Assembly (NCBI RefSeq): GCF_017562075.2
Contig: NW_024427628.1
Location: 1 to 64,000, forward strand
DNA from: Anopheles merus
Lineage: Eukaryota > Arthropoda > Insecta > Diptera > Culicidae
DNA length: 64,000 nucleotides
Reading direction: 5' to 3'
Each line of letters opens with the position of its first letter. The first letter of the stretch is position 1. A program made the position numbers and the translations under genes. Below the pieces are notes generated by a model. The model was not told the DNA's origin. It was given only the letters and a program-made list of their open reading frames with translations, and did no database searches. Of this stretch, positions 45,635 through 56,530 are shown in pieces.

Positions 45635-46177
45635 TTAAAGTGAATCAATCTTTACCAAACTTTCATGAAAGCACTATTAGAATGTTTACTTTAAGAATGT
45701 TTTTAAAGTTTGGTGAAAAGTTAAGAAACAAAAAAGTTATGAAAAGAAATGTAAAAATAACCCAAAAATCATGCGCCAAAATAATAGGACCAGTTCAGAA
45801 AATTTTAAAATAATTATCATTTATTATTATTAAATAACAGTTTTTGATGTTATTGAGTTGTCGGATAACTTAACTTAAATTAGTGAACTATTGCGTATAC
45901 ATTTTTGTGTAGAAATGCTTAGCGCAGTGGCCATTCACTGTATCTTTAATTAACATGCTCTAATTTACTAATGCGAGAATATTAGCACTGCGAGCTCCCT
46001 TTGCACTGAGAGGCGAAATAGTGGTGAGTACCTTCGTCTATGGGTATAAAAGCGCGTCACAGTGCTGGATCGCTTACACTGTGTACTTAGCCGTTGCCTA
46101 GAATACTTCACACGATCAATTAGCTCGTGTATTTTTGGATGCACTACTTCAAGCGCTTGATTGAAGGAATTCCAACG

Positions 46178-47060
46178 ATGGGCCGTAGTGCACACTCCAC
46201 ACATCAACAGCGTTTAGATATCAAACGTTTGTCCGCTGCTGGGTACTCCCAGCGAAAAATCGCGGAAATACTTGGCCGATCCAAAACATTCGTGTATAAC
46301 GCGCTGCACAGCACGGGCACAAAAATACCAACGGGTCGGCCACGCAAGACATCCGCTAGGGATGATGCTCGGATGACGCGATTGTGCAAGGCCGATCCTT
46401 TCAAGTCGGCCAGGGCGATTAGGGACGAGCTGCAACTGTCCGTAAGTAATCGTACAGTGCAGCGTCGCCTATTTGAAAACAACCTGGTCGGCCGGAATCC
46501 CCGCAAAGTTCCGTTACTTCGACGGTACCACGTTCAAGCCCGGTTGCAGTTTGCTCGAGAGCACTACGACTAGGCGGGTGAAAACCTGAACAAGTGGCGA
46601 AATGTACTGTGGTCGGACGAGTCCAAAGTGAACTTGGTAGGTTCGGATGGGAAACGCTTTGTGCGTCGTCCAAAGAATACCGCCTACCGGCCACAGTACA
46701 CTTTAAAACCGTGAAGCACGGCGGAGGCAACACAATGGTTTGGGCATGTTTCTCTTGGTACGATGTCGGTCCTATCTTTTGGATAAAAGATATCATGGAC
46801 CAACACCGATACTTAAACATCATCCAAACTGTCATGCTGCCACATGCAGAGTGGGAGATGCCATTGAAATGGCAATTCATGCATGACAACGATCCAAAAC
46901 ATACCGCAAAAGCGGTTAAAAAATGGTTTGTTGATCAAAAAATTGACGTCATGAGTTTGCCTGCACAATCGCCTGATCTGAATCCCCTGTCCTGATCGAG
47001 AACCTGTGGAAGATTGTTAAAGCTAACCTTCCACCGGCAGGTTCTCGAACCTAAGAGAAA
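46178..47060 (+). pseudogene. Tc1-like transposase, defective
   Basis: The N-terminus carries helix-turn-helix DNA-binding segments (LSAAGYSQRKIAEILGRSKT, then SARAIRDELQLSVSNRTVQ) with a GRPRKTS hook between. The catalytic core shows NVLWSDESKVNLVG (first D), QFMHDNDPKHTAKAVKKW (second D) and SPDLNP then LIENLWK (final E), the DD34E-type layout of Tc1 proteins. An in-frame TAG at 46571, a frame change near 46705 and another just before the final E (about 46988) disable it. ATG at 46178 was chosen because homology begins there. A longer N-terminal reading is not supported. Confidence 0.9.
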
Positions 47061-47552
47061 CTGTGGCAGTATATAGAGAATGCTTGGTACAGCATTCCGC
47101 CATCGACTTGAAAAGATTTGGTAGAATCCATGCCTAAAAGGATGCGAGCTGTCATCCGGAACAATGGGCATGCTACCAAATATTAAATGCTGGCAAGTTA
47201 GCCCAGGATAAGGCTGTTTTGTTTTTTTCTTTAGTTTTTCAAATGTACGGGCTGGCCACATTGCGAATTAAAAGCCGGAGCTGTTATTTAATAATGATAA
47301 ATGGTTAAAATATTTAAATTTTCTATACGGCTCCAATTATTTTGGCGCATGATTTTTGGGTTTTTTTTAACATTTCTTATAATAACTTTTTTGTTTGTTA
47401 ACTTATCAACAAACTTTAAAATCAGACTTTAAGCTAACATCCGAAAAGTGCTTTCATGCAAATTTGGTTAATATTGATTCATTTTAGGTAATGAAATATG
47501 ATAAGTGAATAATAAATTGATAAGTGGTCCTATTGATTTGTCCGACACTGTA

Positions 47553-48300
47553 GATACTTGCCTTGTCTCAACAATTTTGAAGTGTGGGCCACAAACCTAG
47601 GTGTCGAGTTTTCTCCAGGGAAAACGGAAATGCTGATATTCTCTTTCTTTTACAACACTGAGAGTAATAGACGCTTGAATTTGGTTGACCCAAAGGTCGA
47701 AATCTTTTTATATGGTAGAAAGATATCCATTGTCAGATCTTTTCGATACCTAGGGGTTTGGTTTGATAGTAAAAATGTATGGAGGACACATATTGACTAT
47801 CTGATTCAGAAATGTACTAGAAGAATCAATTTTCTCAGAACTATCTGGACTCCTGGTGAGGTGAACACCCCAAAGACGTCCTTAACCTATATAAGACTAC
47901 GGTACTGTCCGTCTTGGAGTATGGTTGCATATGCTTCCACTGGGCAGCCAAATCGCATTTAATCCGACTTGAGAGGCTTCAGTATGTTCAGCTTCAGTAA
48001 GTGATATCCGGAGTGATCCCGCTAAAGCTACGTTTTGAGCTACTATCGCTTCGCCTTTTCGTCCGCTCTACAGTATCAAATCCCTTGATAATCGAGAACT
48101 TTGAAACACTCCAAGAGATAGGTTCTAAATGCAAAATCATGAAGGTCTATCGTGATTTTGTTTCTCTACAGGTGCACCCTAGTACTTGTCAAAACATTAG
48201 TAGTGCCAGCTTACAAGAGTCCAACATGTCCAAGTTACGTGTAGATACCTCGTTGAGGGAGTCAATTAAAACTATCCCTGATAACCTTCGCTAGATGACA
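47553..48300 (+). pseudogene. LINE post-RT region
   Basis: It resumes after the Tc1 insertion with LNNFEVWATNLGVEFSPGKT, the segment that follows the YADD box, then SIVRSFRYLGVWFDSKNVW and YLIQKCTRRINFLRTIW. After breaks come GVIPLKLRFELLSLRLFVRS-like readings to 48294. The roughly 40 residues with the catalytic YADD are absent between 44960 and 47553. Confidence 0.75.
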
Positions 48301-48339
48301 ATTCCCAACATTTTTGTGGAAAGACATGGCCATCCAAAT

Positions 48340-48760
48340 GTAAACCATTTTTACACTGACGGATCCTCATCAGAGCAAGGGAATTGGTTTTGGTGTATAC
48401 AACACGTGTACCGAAGCATATTTTAAATTACGCCAACCATGATCAGTTTATGTAGCGGAGCTCGCCGCAATCTATTATGCCTTACTGTTGATAAATGCAT
48501 GCCTTCCGGAACAGTATGTATTTTTTTCGGACAGCCTAAGTGCTCTTGAAGCATTAACATCCGTGAAGGCTATAAGAGTCCAGACTATTTTGTAAAAGAA
48601 ATTCTAAAAGTCCTAAGCTCCCAGTTTGAAAAATCGTTTCGAATACCCCTGGTATGGTTGTCTGCTCATTGCGGCATCTTAGGAAACGAGAAAGCAGACC
48701 TTTTGGCCAAGAAGGGTGCTTCGGAATTCCCATCCAGGATATACTAGCTGGGTCAGACTG
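48340..48760 (+). pseudogene. LINE RNase H domain
   Basis: HFYTDGSSSEQGNWFW begins a type I RNase H with the first catalytic D. The middle is frameshifted. VWLSAHCGILGNEKADLLAK closes it, with the conserved H and D of the C-terminal motif. It degrades the RNA of RNA-DNA hybrids in the retrotransposon cycle. Confidence 0.82.
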
Positions 48761-49540
48761 GAACCTTTTAAGGATCATCTTTGAGTTCTGCAGGGCTAAC
48801 GGATTAACTGTGTAATATTTCTATAACAGAACTCTTGTGGTTGGCTGTGCATTGGTTGGTCGTTGTCGTTAACATACAATCTCACGCCGATGGCATGGAT
48901 CGCGGGGATGCTATGGAGGGACTTGCTCCCTCGTAGCATCTTCGCGGTTTTTGGCAGCGGGGGGCGGTCATGTATCATCGTCGTGCGGCTTGTTCTTGCT
49001 GGCTGAATGAGTAATGTATCCCACTCCCACTCCATCTGTGTGTCTTTGTGCTACATGTTGTAAATCGCTAGTTTGCTTGTGATGAATGACTTTACGTGTG
49101 AATGAATGAATGAATGAGCGTGGTTTGCATGGATGTTGGGCATGGACGAAGTCCTTGTAAAGATAAACTCTACAAAAAGAGTTCTGCAAGAGTTCTCAAA
49201 ACACCTCAACTCTGCTACCAGAGGCAAGAATGTAGAATGATGCAAACAAACCATCCCAAAGAGCCCTGGAATATGGATTGGATTAAGACCCCTGCAATGC
49301 CCACGGACAAGAGCGGACTACTTAAACGGACAAAAACGAACCAGAAGTGTTCGAGCAAGCCTTGGAAAATTTCTTTTCCACAGGATAATGACGAAGCATA
49401 TGATCTCGACCTTTGCCACCTCCTATTGGACCACTCGACAAGGACAAGGATCGGATTTTGACAGCAACGTCCGAGCACACCCGGGATATGGTGCCCTTTT
49501 GCTCGAACAAGCTTTCTGGAGCCTTCACGAATACATAAAA
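48761..49540. other. No gene recognised
   Basis: It holds a 115-codon plus-strand frame (49114-49461) with no recognisable domain and no codon-bias support. A short GAAT repeat lies near 49100. It may be LINE 3' sequence. Confidence 0.45.
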
Positions 49541-49930
49541 CACCGCTTATCTTAGAAAACCGCTTATCTCCGAATCCGCGTATAAGAGGTACCGTGTCGG
49601 GGACTACCCGTATTTAATAGTTTTTTGGGTCAGAATAAACACCAAAACAAGTCGAATTTCACGTTTCTCATCCAAATTGCAGATGACAAATGAATATTTT
49701 TGTTAACATAAAATTTTTAGAATAGACAAAGTTTTGATTGAAAATCCGTTGATCCACTTAGCTATTTATATAATACTTAAAAATAGCAAATTTCTAGCAT
49801 CTAAGCGGTTTCAATTGGTCAAAAAAGCATTTTTTTTTTTGCATTTGACAATTCTAGGAGCTAAATGAACTGATTTGAACACATAAACTGTTAAATTTAG
49901 AAAACCGCGTAATGGTGCTATTAAATTTGG
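49540..49930. repeat. MITE fragment related to 59402-60437
   Basis: CTTATCTCCGAATCCGCG, GTATAAGAGGTACCGTG and CGGGGACTACCCG match, in reverse, the family seen at 60095-60125. Weaker similarity (AACTGATTTGAACACAT) lies further right. Confidence 0.65.
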
Positions 49931-50129
49931 TATTAATAGCTATCAGATTTGGTAGCTATTAGATTTGGACGTGCGATTCGTCGTCGGACGTTAAATGTCA
50001 AATCCTTATAATATATTTATATAAAAAATAAATAAAATAAAATAAATCGCATCGGATCAGCGTTGCCACCACCCTTACTCAAACGGATTAAGCCCATTAT
50101 ACTAGAGTCCACTGTAAACATAGATTTGT

Positions 50130-50286
50130 TAGGCCAAAAATACACGGACCGAAATTTCGCTGACGCAGAATTTTTCCTGCTGAAAAATATATGGATATGA
50201 CATTTCGGATAAGTTGCCGTTGACAGTTTATCTATGGGTTTGGCAGCAGGGACGTCGTGTATTCCGGTTCGTGTATCTACGGCCTT
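50130..50286. mobile_element. Short MITE, 157 bp
   Basis: TTAGGCCAAAAATACACGG on the left and CGTGTATCTACGGCCTTA on the right are inverted. It lies 30 bases inside the donor end of NFRKB intron 3. A related left end occurs at about 15390. Confidence 0.7.
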
Positions 50287-50315
50287 ATATGGATATAACT
50301 AACAAATGTACTCAC

Positions 50316-50511
50316 CATATCGCATGAATTTTGCTGTTCTAATTCTGGGTTGATGGAATTTGTATTTGATGTTAATAACATTGTGCCAGCGGGTGTGCCT
50401 TTATTAACACCATTGTTATGTAAATGCGAAGTGCCGATTGCCGCATTGTTTGCAATTATTACTGGTTTTCCACCAATATGTGCTATATTGAGGCCACCTG
50501 TATTCATCAAG
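50316..50511 (-). CDS. NFRKB: NFRKB exon 3
   Basis: The acceptor chosen ends at 50512 (tract TTGTCCGTCCAATCTTTTAG). It gives phase 2 entry that joins AG from exon 2 with C to make Ser, then LMNTGGLNIAHIGGKPVII, ending NSCDM at donor ATG|GTGAGT. A stronger-looking CTTACAG at 50559 lies upstream but would shift the frame into a stop, so it was not used. S/N/G-rich, no domain. Leaves in phase 0, matching exon 4. Confidence 0.78.
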
Positions 50512-50682
50512 CTAAAAGATTGGACGGACAAATTAAAGAACATCATTTGTGACAACTTCTGTAAGGTAAAACAGTAAAGCAGTACAGAAGAAAGTGATGG
50601 TTCGACAAACACAATTGCAGTTGCGAGAGTAAAAGTCTTTATATTCATCGTAAAGCAGCTACCATAATTGAATATGATTTAC

Positions 50683-51004
50683 CTCAAAGATGATGTGCCT
50701 TTCAGCTTAGTTGAAGCAATGTTCCGGACCCCTATAATTTTTGCATTCTGTAGATCCGTATTATCTAGCGCTGTTTTCGTTTTACAAATGTTATTTTGTG
50801 GTTGTATTGTTGTTGTGGAAGTAATGGCACTGGAACTAAATGATTTTGGACTCTGAGCAGTTGTGAGAAGCTTTACTTGTGGTTTTTGTTTTTCAGAAGG
50901 TGAATGAACAGGTGGCGATGGAACCGTGTCTTCAATGGTATTGACCTCGCTTACATTTCCTTTCTTATTTGCAACAATAAGCGAAGCTGCAGATGGCAAA
51001 GACT
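50683..51004 (-). CDS. NFRKB: NFRKB exon 2
   Basis: The minus-strand acceptor CTATTTTTTGCAG precedes SLPSAASLIVANKKGNVSEV (entered in phase 1, completing a Glu codon with G from exon 1). The exon runs through TVPSPPVHSPSEKQKPQVK and ends KLKGTSSL plus AG at donor GTAAAT. The intron before it is 101 bp and the one after it 171 bp. Low-complexity S/T/K composition, no domain. Confidence 0.85.
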
Positions 51005-51105
51005 CTGCAAAAAATAGACGGTAGTGAACGCATGAAAATCTCAAACGTACGTAAACTAGTGCTTCACATTTAATAAGCAATATCAACGGCTTTTATTAGA
51101 CTTAC

Positions 51106-54100
51106 CATTTGAATCTTGAGACGAAACAATTGTAAAGGGAATATCGTTTTTTCGACATGTTCGAGATGTTGATGCTACCGATATTATGTTTCGGGACTGA
51201 GGTAAAATGGTGTATTGTTGCCTTACACTTCCCAGCGATGTAGTCCCACTATTTGATAGTTCGTTCGAGGCTGATGTTGAAGTGCTTGAGCTTGCTGCAT
51301 TAGAACTAGTCGTAAACTGTAAAAACTGTTGTTTTCCAGTTTTGTTGGTGCCAGTTATCTTCAAAAAAGTATTTAAACCCCCTGGTGAACTGTTTGTCGT
51401 GGGTGTAACACCTTGTTTTTGTAAAAGACTCTCCAATGGAATTAGTTGACCTGTGCTAATGCTGGGTGTTACGATTACTTTTGAACCAACATGTGCTGTT
51501 AAGTCATTTCGATGTTTATCCAAAACATGGTGGCGAGTTCCTTGGGATAATAGCTTTTCAGACAATCCACTTGGCGTTACTTCGGTCTTAATAACAGTCG
51601 TAGTTCCGGTAGCTGTTTTTAGTACTCGCATGGTAGAATTTGGGGTAGATGCGGGAGACCCAATATTATTTGTCCCGGAAATGGTAACCGTATTAGCTCC
51701 ACACATCGTGCTTGCATTCAACATCCCTTGGGGTTCGATGGATGTGAGCATTGTAGAGTGATGCATTTTTATCATCTTCACACCAGATGACGTTTGATTT
51801 ACGATGCTTGCTGAAGGATGTCCAGGAGAATTTGACGATGTAACAATTGTACTGACGGGTCTAATCGTCGAAATACAGTGAGTTTTCGCACGTGTAGGCG
51901 TAATTTTGACAAATTGGTGTGACAATTGTTTCACATTTGAAGTTGAATTGTGTTGCATTTTAAATGATCCTGGAACAGCTGTATGACTTTCCAACTGAAA
52001 TGGTGAACCTACACCTACACATTGTTTCGCATCGTCAGTTGTACATACTATTTGTTTGGTGATTAAAGACTGTTTTTGATTTTGCGATAGAAAATTTTGA
52101 ATTATTTGTTGCTGCTTTGCTGGCGTTAGAACGGACTGCTGACCTTTGGTAAGGGTGATAGTACTAAAAAGGTTTGCAGTGGGCCTTATGATTGGTCTAT
52201 TGGTTCCACTTTCTGTTACAGTTGTTATATTAGTTGAGTTAGTCGGTTTAATGGCCACTACAGTTGGGACATTACTGCTTTCGCTGGCGGATGATGCATA
52301 CGCCCTGGCGGAACTTAACATCATCTTTTGTGACAAAACAGTGGTCGCAGGATTTGATTGTAACATTGAAGATGAATTAGGACTTTGTTTTGAAGTCGAT
52401 GATGTAACTGAAGAGCTATAATTTGGCTTTTCTATTGCGGTTGATATTATGGTACCACCCTTGATTGTTCGGATTGCATTTGCTGCAGAAGTAGTGGCAA
52501 TCATAGAAGAACTGTTCATGGAAATTTGTGGTCTTTTTGCTTGTGTTGATAGTTGTGGAGATAACAAAGAAGTAGATTGCGCGCACGCAAATGTTTGATT
52601 TTTTTTACCTAACGTACCGAGGTTTGTGTTGTTTACCTGGCGGATGGATACTATCGTGCCGCCTATGGCAGAGCTAATTTTTATAGCATCTTTCGAAAAC
52701 GAACATGAGGACGGTGTAATGATCGGTGATGCAGTTCCAGCAGATTGTACTAATATTGGCTTTGTATTCAGTTTTTGTAAATTATCCACACCATGATTTA
52801 AAGAAAAATCAGTCGCTGTACTTGTAACCATGGTTTTGGCAGCGGATACAACCGCAGAAACGATGATCTTTTTAGGAGATTGTGGAGAAGTATTATGTGC
52901 TGATAGTTCTGATGTTAAAGCTTCGTTGCCTGTTACTGTAATATGGTTTGATGCTACGTCCGCTCGATTAGATAATGATATTGAAGATTTTGGGATCTGA
53001 ATTGTTCGTACATTGTTTCCAGAAGATGTGATTAACGTTACAGCATTGTACAATTTACTAGAAGATTTATATATTGTATCAGAGCCAGAGTCTGAAAGTA
53101 CTAATTGATGATCTTGCATGATATTAATGGACTTTTTGGTGCGATCAGTTTGGCTCGGAGAATTGCTTGAAGATCTATTCTCATTTCTTGTGTCCACACA
53201 TGATTGCTGGACAATGCTACTATCAATTACAGTTAGGGGAACTTGTTTTTTCAATAGCGATGTTGTCGACCGTGCTACAGTCACCGTGTTACCAACTATA
53301 GTTGTTGGAATATGAATAATAGACGTAGCTGCACTTAAATCTATGCCCGAATCCATTGCATTGATGATCTCTGTAGTATCATTCCGAAGGATTTCAACAG
53401 CAGAACTGACTGAGGCAACATTATCTCTACTGGGACCGGTATCGTCAATCTGATGCTGTTTAGCCAGGTTTGAAATTTTTGATGTCGCTGTCGTTAAACT
53501 TTCTCGGGACTGTCTTATCGATTTTCTCACAATCGATTTCTTGTGTTTGGATAATCCTTGGTATTGCATATGTAACCGCTCAAACTCTTGCTCCGTGCGG
53601 TTTCGATGTAAATAGATCCATATTTTTCGTTTTGCATCATATTTCACACAGGGATCGTGCTCAGTATGCATACGATCCAAAGCACCGCTGACAATGGTCT
53701 GCAATATTTGATCGGTAGCTGTGGGGGAGATATACTGTGAAGATTTCAATAGTTCACAAATATCTGCACGAGTGCCTTCGCCGTTAGGTAAACGGGCAGT
53801 TGCATCTCGAACCAGCGTAAGTATGGTAACGAAATTTGGGCGATTTGCGACTAGCATACTGTGTCCACGGGCCTTCGAAATTCCTGGAGCCTGTGTGTAT
53901 ATTCCTTTAACAGGTCCCACTACACTGTCATACGAGTGCTGTTTGTAAGTGAAAGCCATGTGCGGATTTTCATATCGACATTTTTCCTGTTCACGGAACC
54001 TTTGTATTTCCTCATCAGTAGCCTTTCTAACGCTCCAATCCGTAGGGAAAAGTGGTGGTGGTGGTGTCACCGAACGTTCACTAGCAGACCCATCCTCATC

Positions 54101-56374
54101 AGCTAGGATTGTCATGCTTGATAGCGATGATACAGAAGACTCATTAAATCCGATAGAAACTTCTCCGGCAGATGGCAATGCAATGGAGGACGATGTTGAG
54201 TAAGAGGCGGAAGATGCTAAACTTTTGGTACCGATGTTTGTTTTATTCTTATTCTTCGGTGAAACGGTGACGTGCATATTTGTATCAATTGGCAAGGTAT
54301 TATTCAAACCAATAATATTGTTAGCCGTAATCGTAGGCATATTGTATTGTTTGTTCATTTCTTGTTTTCTGTTTTGCCAATATGTGCAAAGCGGAACTAG
54401 GCGACTATCAGCATCACGAGACGCACCAATCCATTGCAAAATATTGATAGCAATTTTGTGTTCTATGTACGGTACAAAATCTTCTGGTTGCTTTTGAAAC
54501 TCTCCTGTAAGAAATTTCACTGCAGATTGAAGAGTCGAATCCCAATCCCCATTTTTGTTATATTGCTCAAACCAATCATTTCGTTCTGCTACAGGACTTT
54601 TTGTCCAAGCCTCAAGTTTTTGCATCAATTCTGACATAGTACAACGGTGGTCGGGATTCGAACAAAATAGATCGCGAACAACTGATAAAAAGCATGCATG
54701 AGTGCCATTACTCAACAACAGATTCATTGAATTATTGTCTCCTATGCTGGTATCCGATGCTTTTTTCGGTACGTCAGACTGTGCAACGCTATTCAAAACA
54801 TTTGGATTTAGCGATGTAACAGCTGTCGGCTTTATAGAAAGTTCAGTTTCGTCTAATACATGTTCAGAAAAAGGCTTTAATTTCTCTACAGTATTAATAG
54901 GATCTTCACCATTTTCTTTAGTTTTATCATGGTTTGACGCTGCTATCGTGCCTTCTATAAACTCTTCATATTTCAAAGCAAGATGGTGTAATTCATTGTC
55001 CGTAGAATTTGATTCTGATGAATCATTTGGCAGTACGCTTTTCGGTTTCTGATCGGCATCCACTGTATGTTCTACTTTAATTTCAGTTATATCAATATCT
55101 CTCCTTTCTAGATTAAGACCAACCGAATGCTTTAAATCAGGCTGATCAGGAGAAGTTCGATGCATTCGGAATAGTTTTTGTGACTTGATCCTAGCTTTGA
55201 TACTAATCGGATTTTCTTTTGCTGAATCTGAAATATAAACTTTTGGAAGGGGCAGAATTCTTCGGTAACCTGCAGCTATTTGTGTGCGGCTTACTACATC
55301 CTTTAATTTAACTCCATCGAGGTTCAATTCGGGATGATTAGGCTCTTCCATTTTACGCTTCCTATGCTGCACAAGTAACTTTCTATAATGATCTTCAGTG
55401 ACAATAAACAATTTCGGAGCATTGAATATTGTTCCATCAAAAGTATTTCCACCCATTCCGTTGGAAGTATTAAATAAAGCGCTTTTTTTCGATAGAATAT
55501 TTGTAAAACCTGATACACCAGATAAATTAGGGTGTCCAATTGTACGATTAGGGTGGCACGATTGTTCGCCTGATTGCACATTATATCCAAGTATTCTTCG
55601 TTGCTTTCGGACGGGAGCAGTTGGTAATGCTAGGAAGCATTCTTCTTCATCAGAAAGGCTCAATGATAATCCAGCTTCCTCAGATATGCTAACAATTTCA
55701 CTTAAATATCGTTTTGTAGCAACAGCTTGGCATTTTGTCATAACTGAAGGTGCTTCGAAATCATACTCTCTTTGCCGACGTTTACGATAATTATCCATTA
55801 CTCGGCCACAAGACAGTAACGCGTGATTGCTGATAGACTGTAGCTCACTAAACAAAGCAGCTTCGCGTGATATCATTACATTTTGCGCTAAACGACTTAG
55901 TCGCTGTAACTCAACCATTCGTCGGTCTTTCGTTGTAGATTTGGCTAAATTTTGTTGCAGTCTTGCTATGTCTACTCGAAAGTTTCCCGTCGATAGATTT
56001 AGGCGAAAACTTTCCATTGGTTCCTTGTAAAATCGGTTTAGTTCACGCGAAAACAAACCATGAACTACTTTCGTCGTTGACGAAAAATCATCTTTAGCTA
56101 CCGGTAAGTACTTAGTCAATTTTTGCTGAGTGGCATTTGGCAGTACATCCCATAGCGAATAGGAAAAGAATTCGTTAAATATGTTACCATTTTCACTGAG
56201 ATCTTTAGGTAGCATAAATTTGTTACTCAGTAGACTACTTCTTTCCAATAAGCTTGCATTACTCTCGTCAGAATCGCTTCCGGAGCTCGATGCATACACA
56301 CTTTCCGTAGCCTTATAGATTTTAACCATGTTTTCTGTACTGGATTTCTTATCCATCACAAAGCGTCTTCCCAT
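51106..56374 (-). CDS. NFRKB: NFRKB (INO80 complex subunit), exon 1
   Basis: This is the N-terminal 1,756 codons of a nuclear factor related to kappa-B-binding protein, a metazoan subunit of the INO80 chromatin remodeller that binds the deubiquitinase UCH37. A DEUBAD-like domain spans about residues 55-180 (LPKDLSENGNIFNEFFSYSL). The NFRKB winged-helix domain is at about 556-670 (CFLSVVRDLFC, AVKFLTGEFQKQPEDFVPYI). A second conserved module is at 843-935 (NFVTILTLVRDATARLPNGE, DPCVKYDAKRKIWIYLHRNR). The rest is S/T-rich and disordered. An in-frame TAA two codons upstream fixes the ATG at 56374. The exon ends at donor AATG|GTAAGT. With exons 2-5 the product is 2,115 residues, longer than the human protein, mostly by low-complexity sequence. 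It is clean of stops, unlike its surroundings. Confidence 0.95.
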
Positions 56375-56530
56375 TATTTACCCTTTAAGCTGATATTTTT
56401 TAACGTTGGCAATTAGCACAATGCTGAAAGAGAATTCTCCCTGCAGTAAATTAGTATTATTATTACTGTATTGAATATATCTATTGTATATCTAAATTGA
56501 ACATAAGTCAACAAATACAAACCTTAAAAG
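56375..56530 (-). promoter_or_regulatory. NFRKB: Candidate NFRKB 5' UTR with a small intron
   Basis: On the minus strand a possible acceptor TTTACTGCAG lies at 56441-56450, and a possible donor TTTTAAG|GTTTGT is at 56523. They would bound an 82-bp UTR intron just before the coding exon. The splice signals are weak evidence on their own. No promoter motif could be assigned. Confidence 0.3.

Larger units (their letters stand above)
44962..47550 (+). mobile_element. Tc1-like DNA transposon with about 270-bp inverted repeats
   Basis: The ends CAGTGTCGGATAAATC and its near-complement GATTTGTCCGACACTG are flanked by TA (44960-44961, 47551-47552). The right inverted repeat runs 47280-47550. On the left its counterpart is 44962-45024 plus 45639-45840, separated by a TTAA-flanked MITE (45029-45634). 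One defective transposase lies between. It is inserted in the RNase H-bearing LINE. Confidence 0.93.
43345..48760 (+). mobile_element. Non-LTR retrotransposon with RNase H, split by a Tc1-like transposon
   Basis: Plus-strand endonuclease, RT, a post-RT region and an RNase H domain appear in order over 43391-44960 and 47553-48760. A Tc1-like element with TA duplication fills the gap. RNase H at the C-terminus points to the I, LOA or related clades. The copy has many frame breaks and lacks the YADD region. Confidence 0.8.
21272..50315 (-). other. NFRKB intron 3, about 29 kb, filled with nested transposable elements
   Basis: The donor GTGAGT is at 50315-50310 and the acceptor ends at 21272 on the minus strand, with phase 0 on both sides. 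Everything between is mobile-element sequence on both strands or unassigned DNA. I found no second host gene in it. The long intron is inferred from matching phases and shared composition; RNA data would settle it. Confidence 0.75.

Noticed and set aside
49114..49461. 115-codon plus-strand frame as a host gene
   Set aside because: No recognisable domain, overlapping frames on the other strand of similar length, and position just after a dead LINE.
50277..50648. Full 123-codon minus-strand frame as the exon boundary
   Set aside because: Only 50316-50511 fits splice phases on both sides; the remainder is intron read-through.
51207..55790. Plus-strand frames of 80-130 codons opposite the NFRKB exon
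   Set aside because: Shadows of the long minus-strand coding exon.
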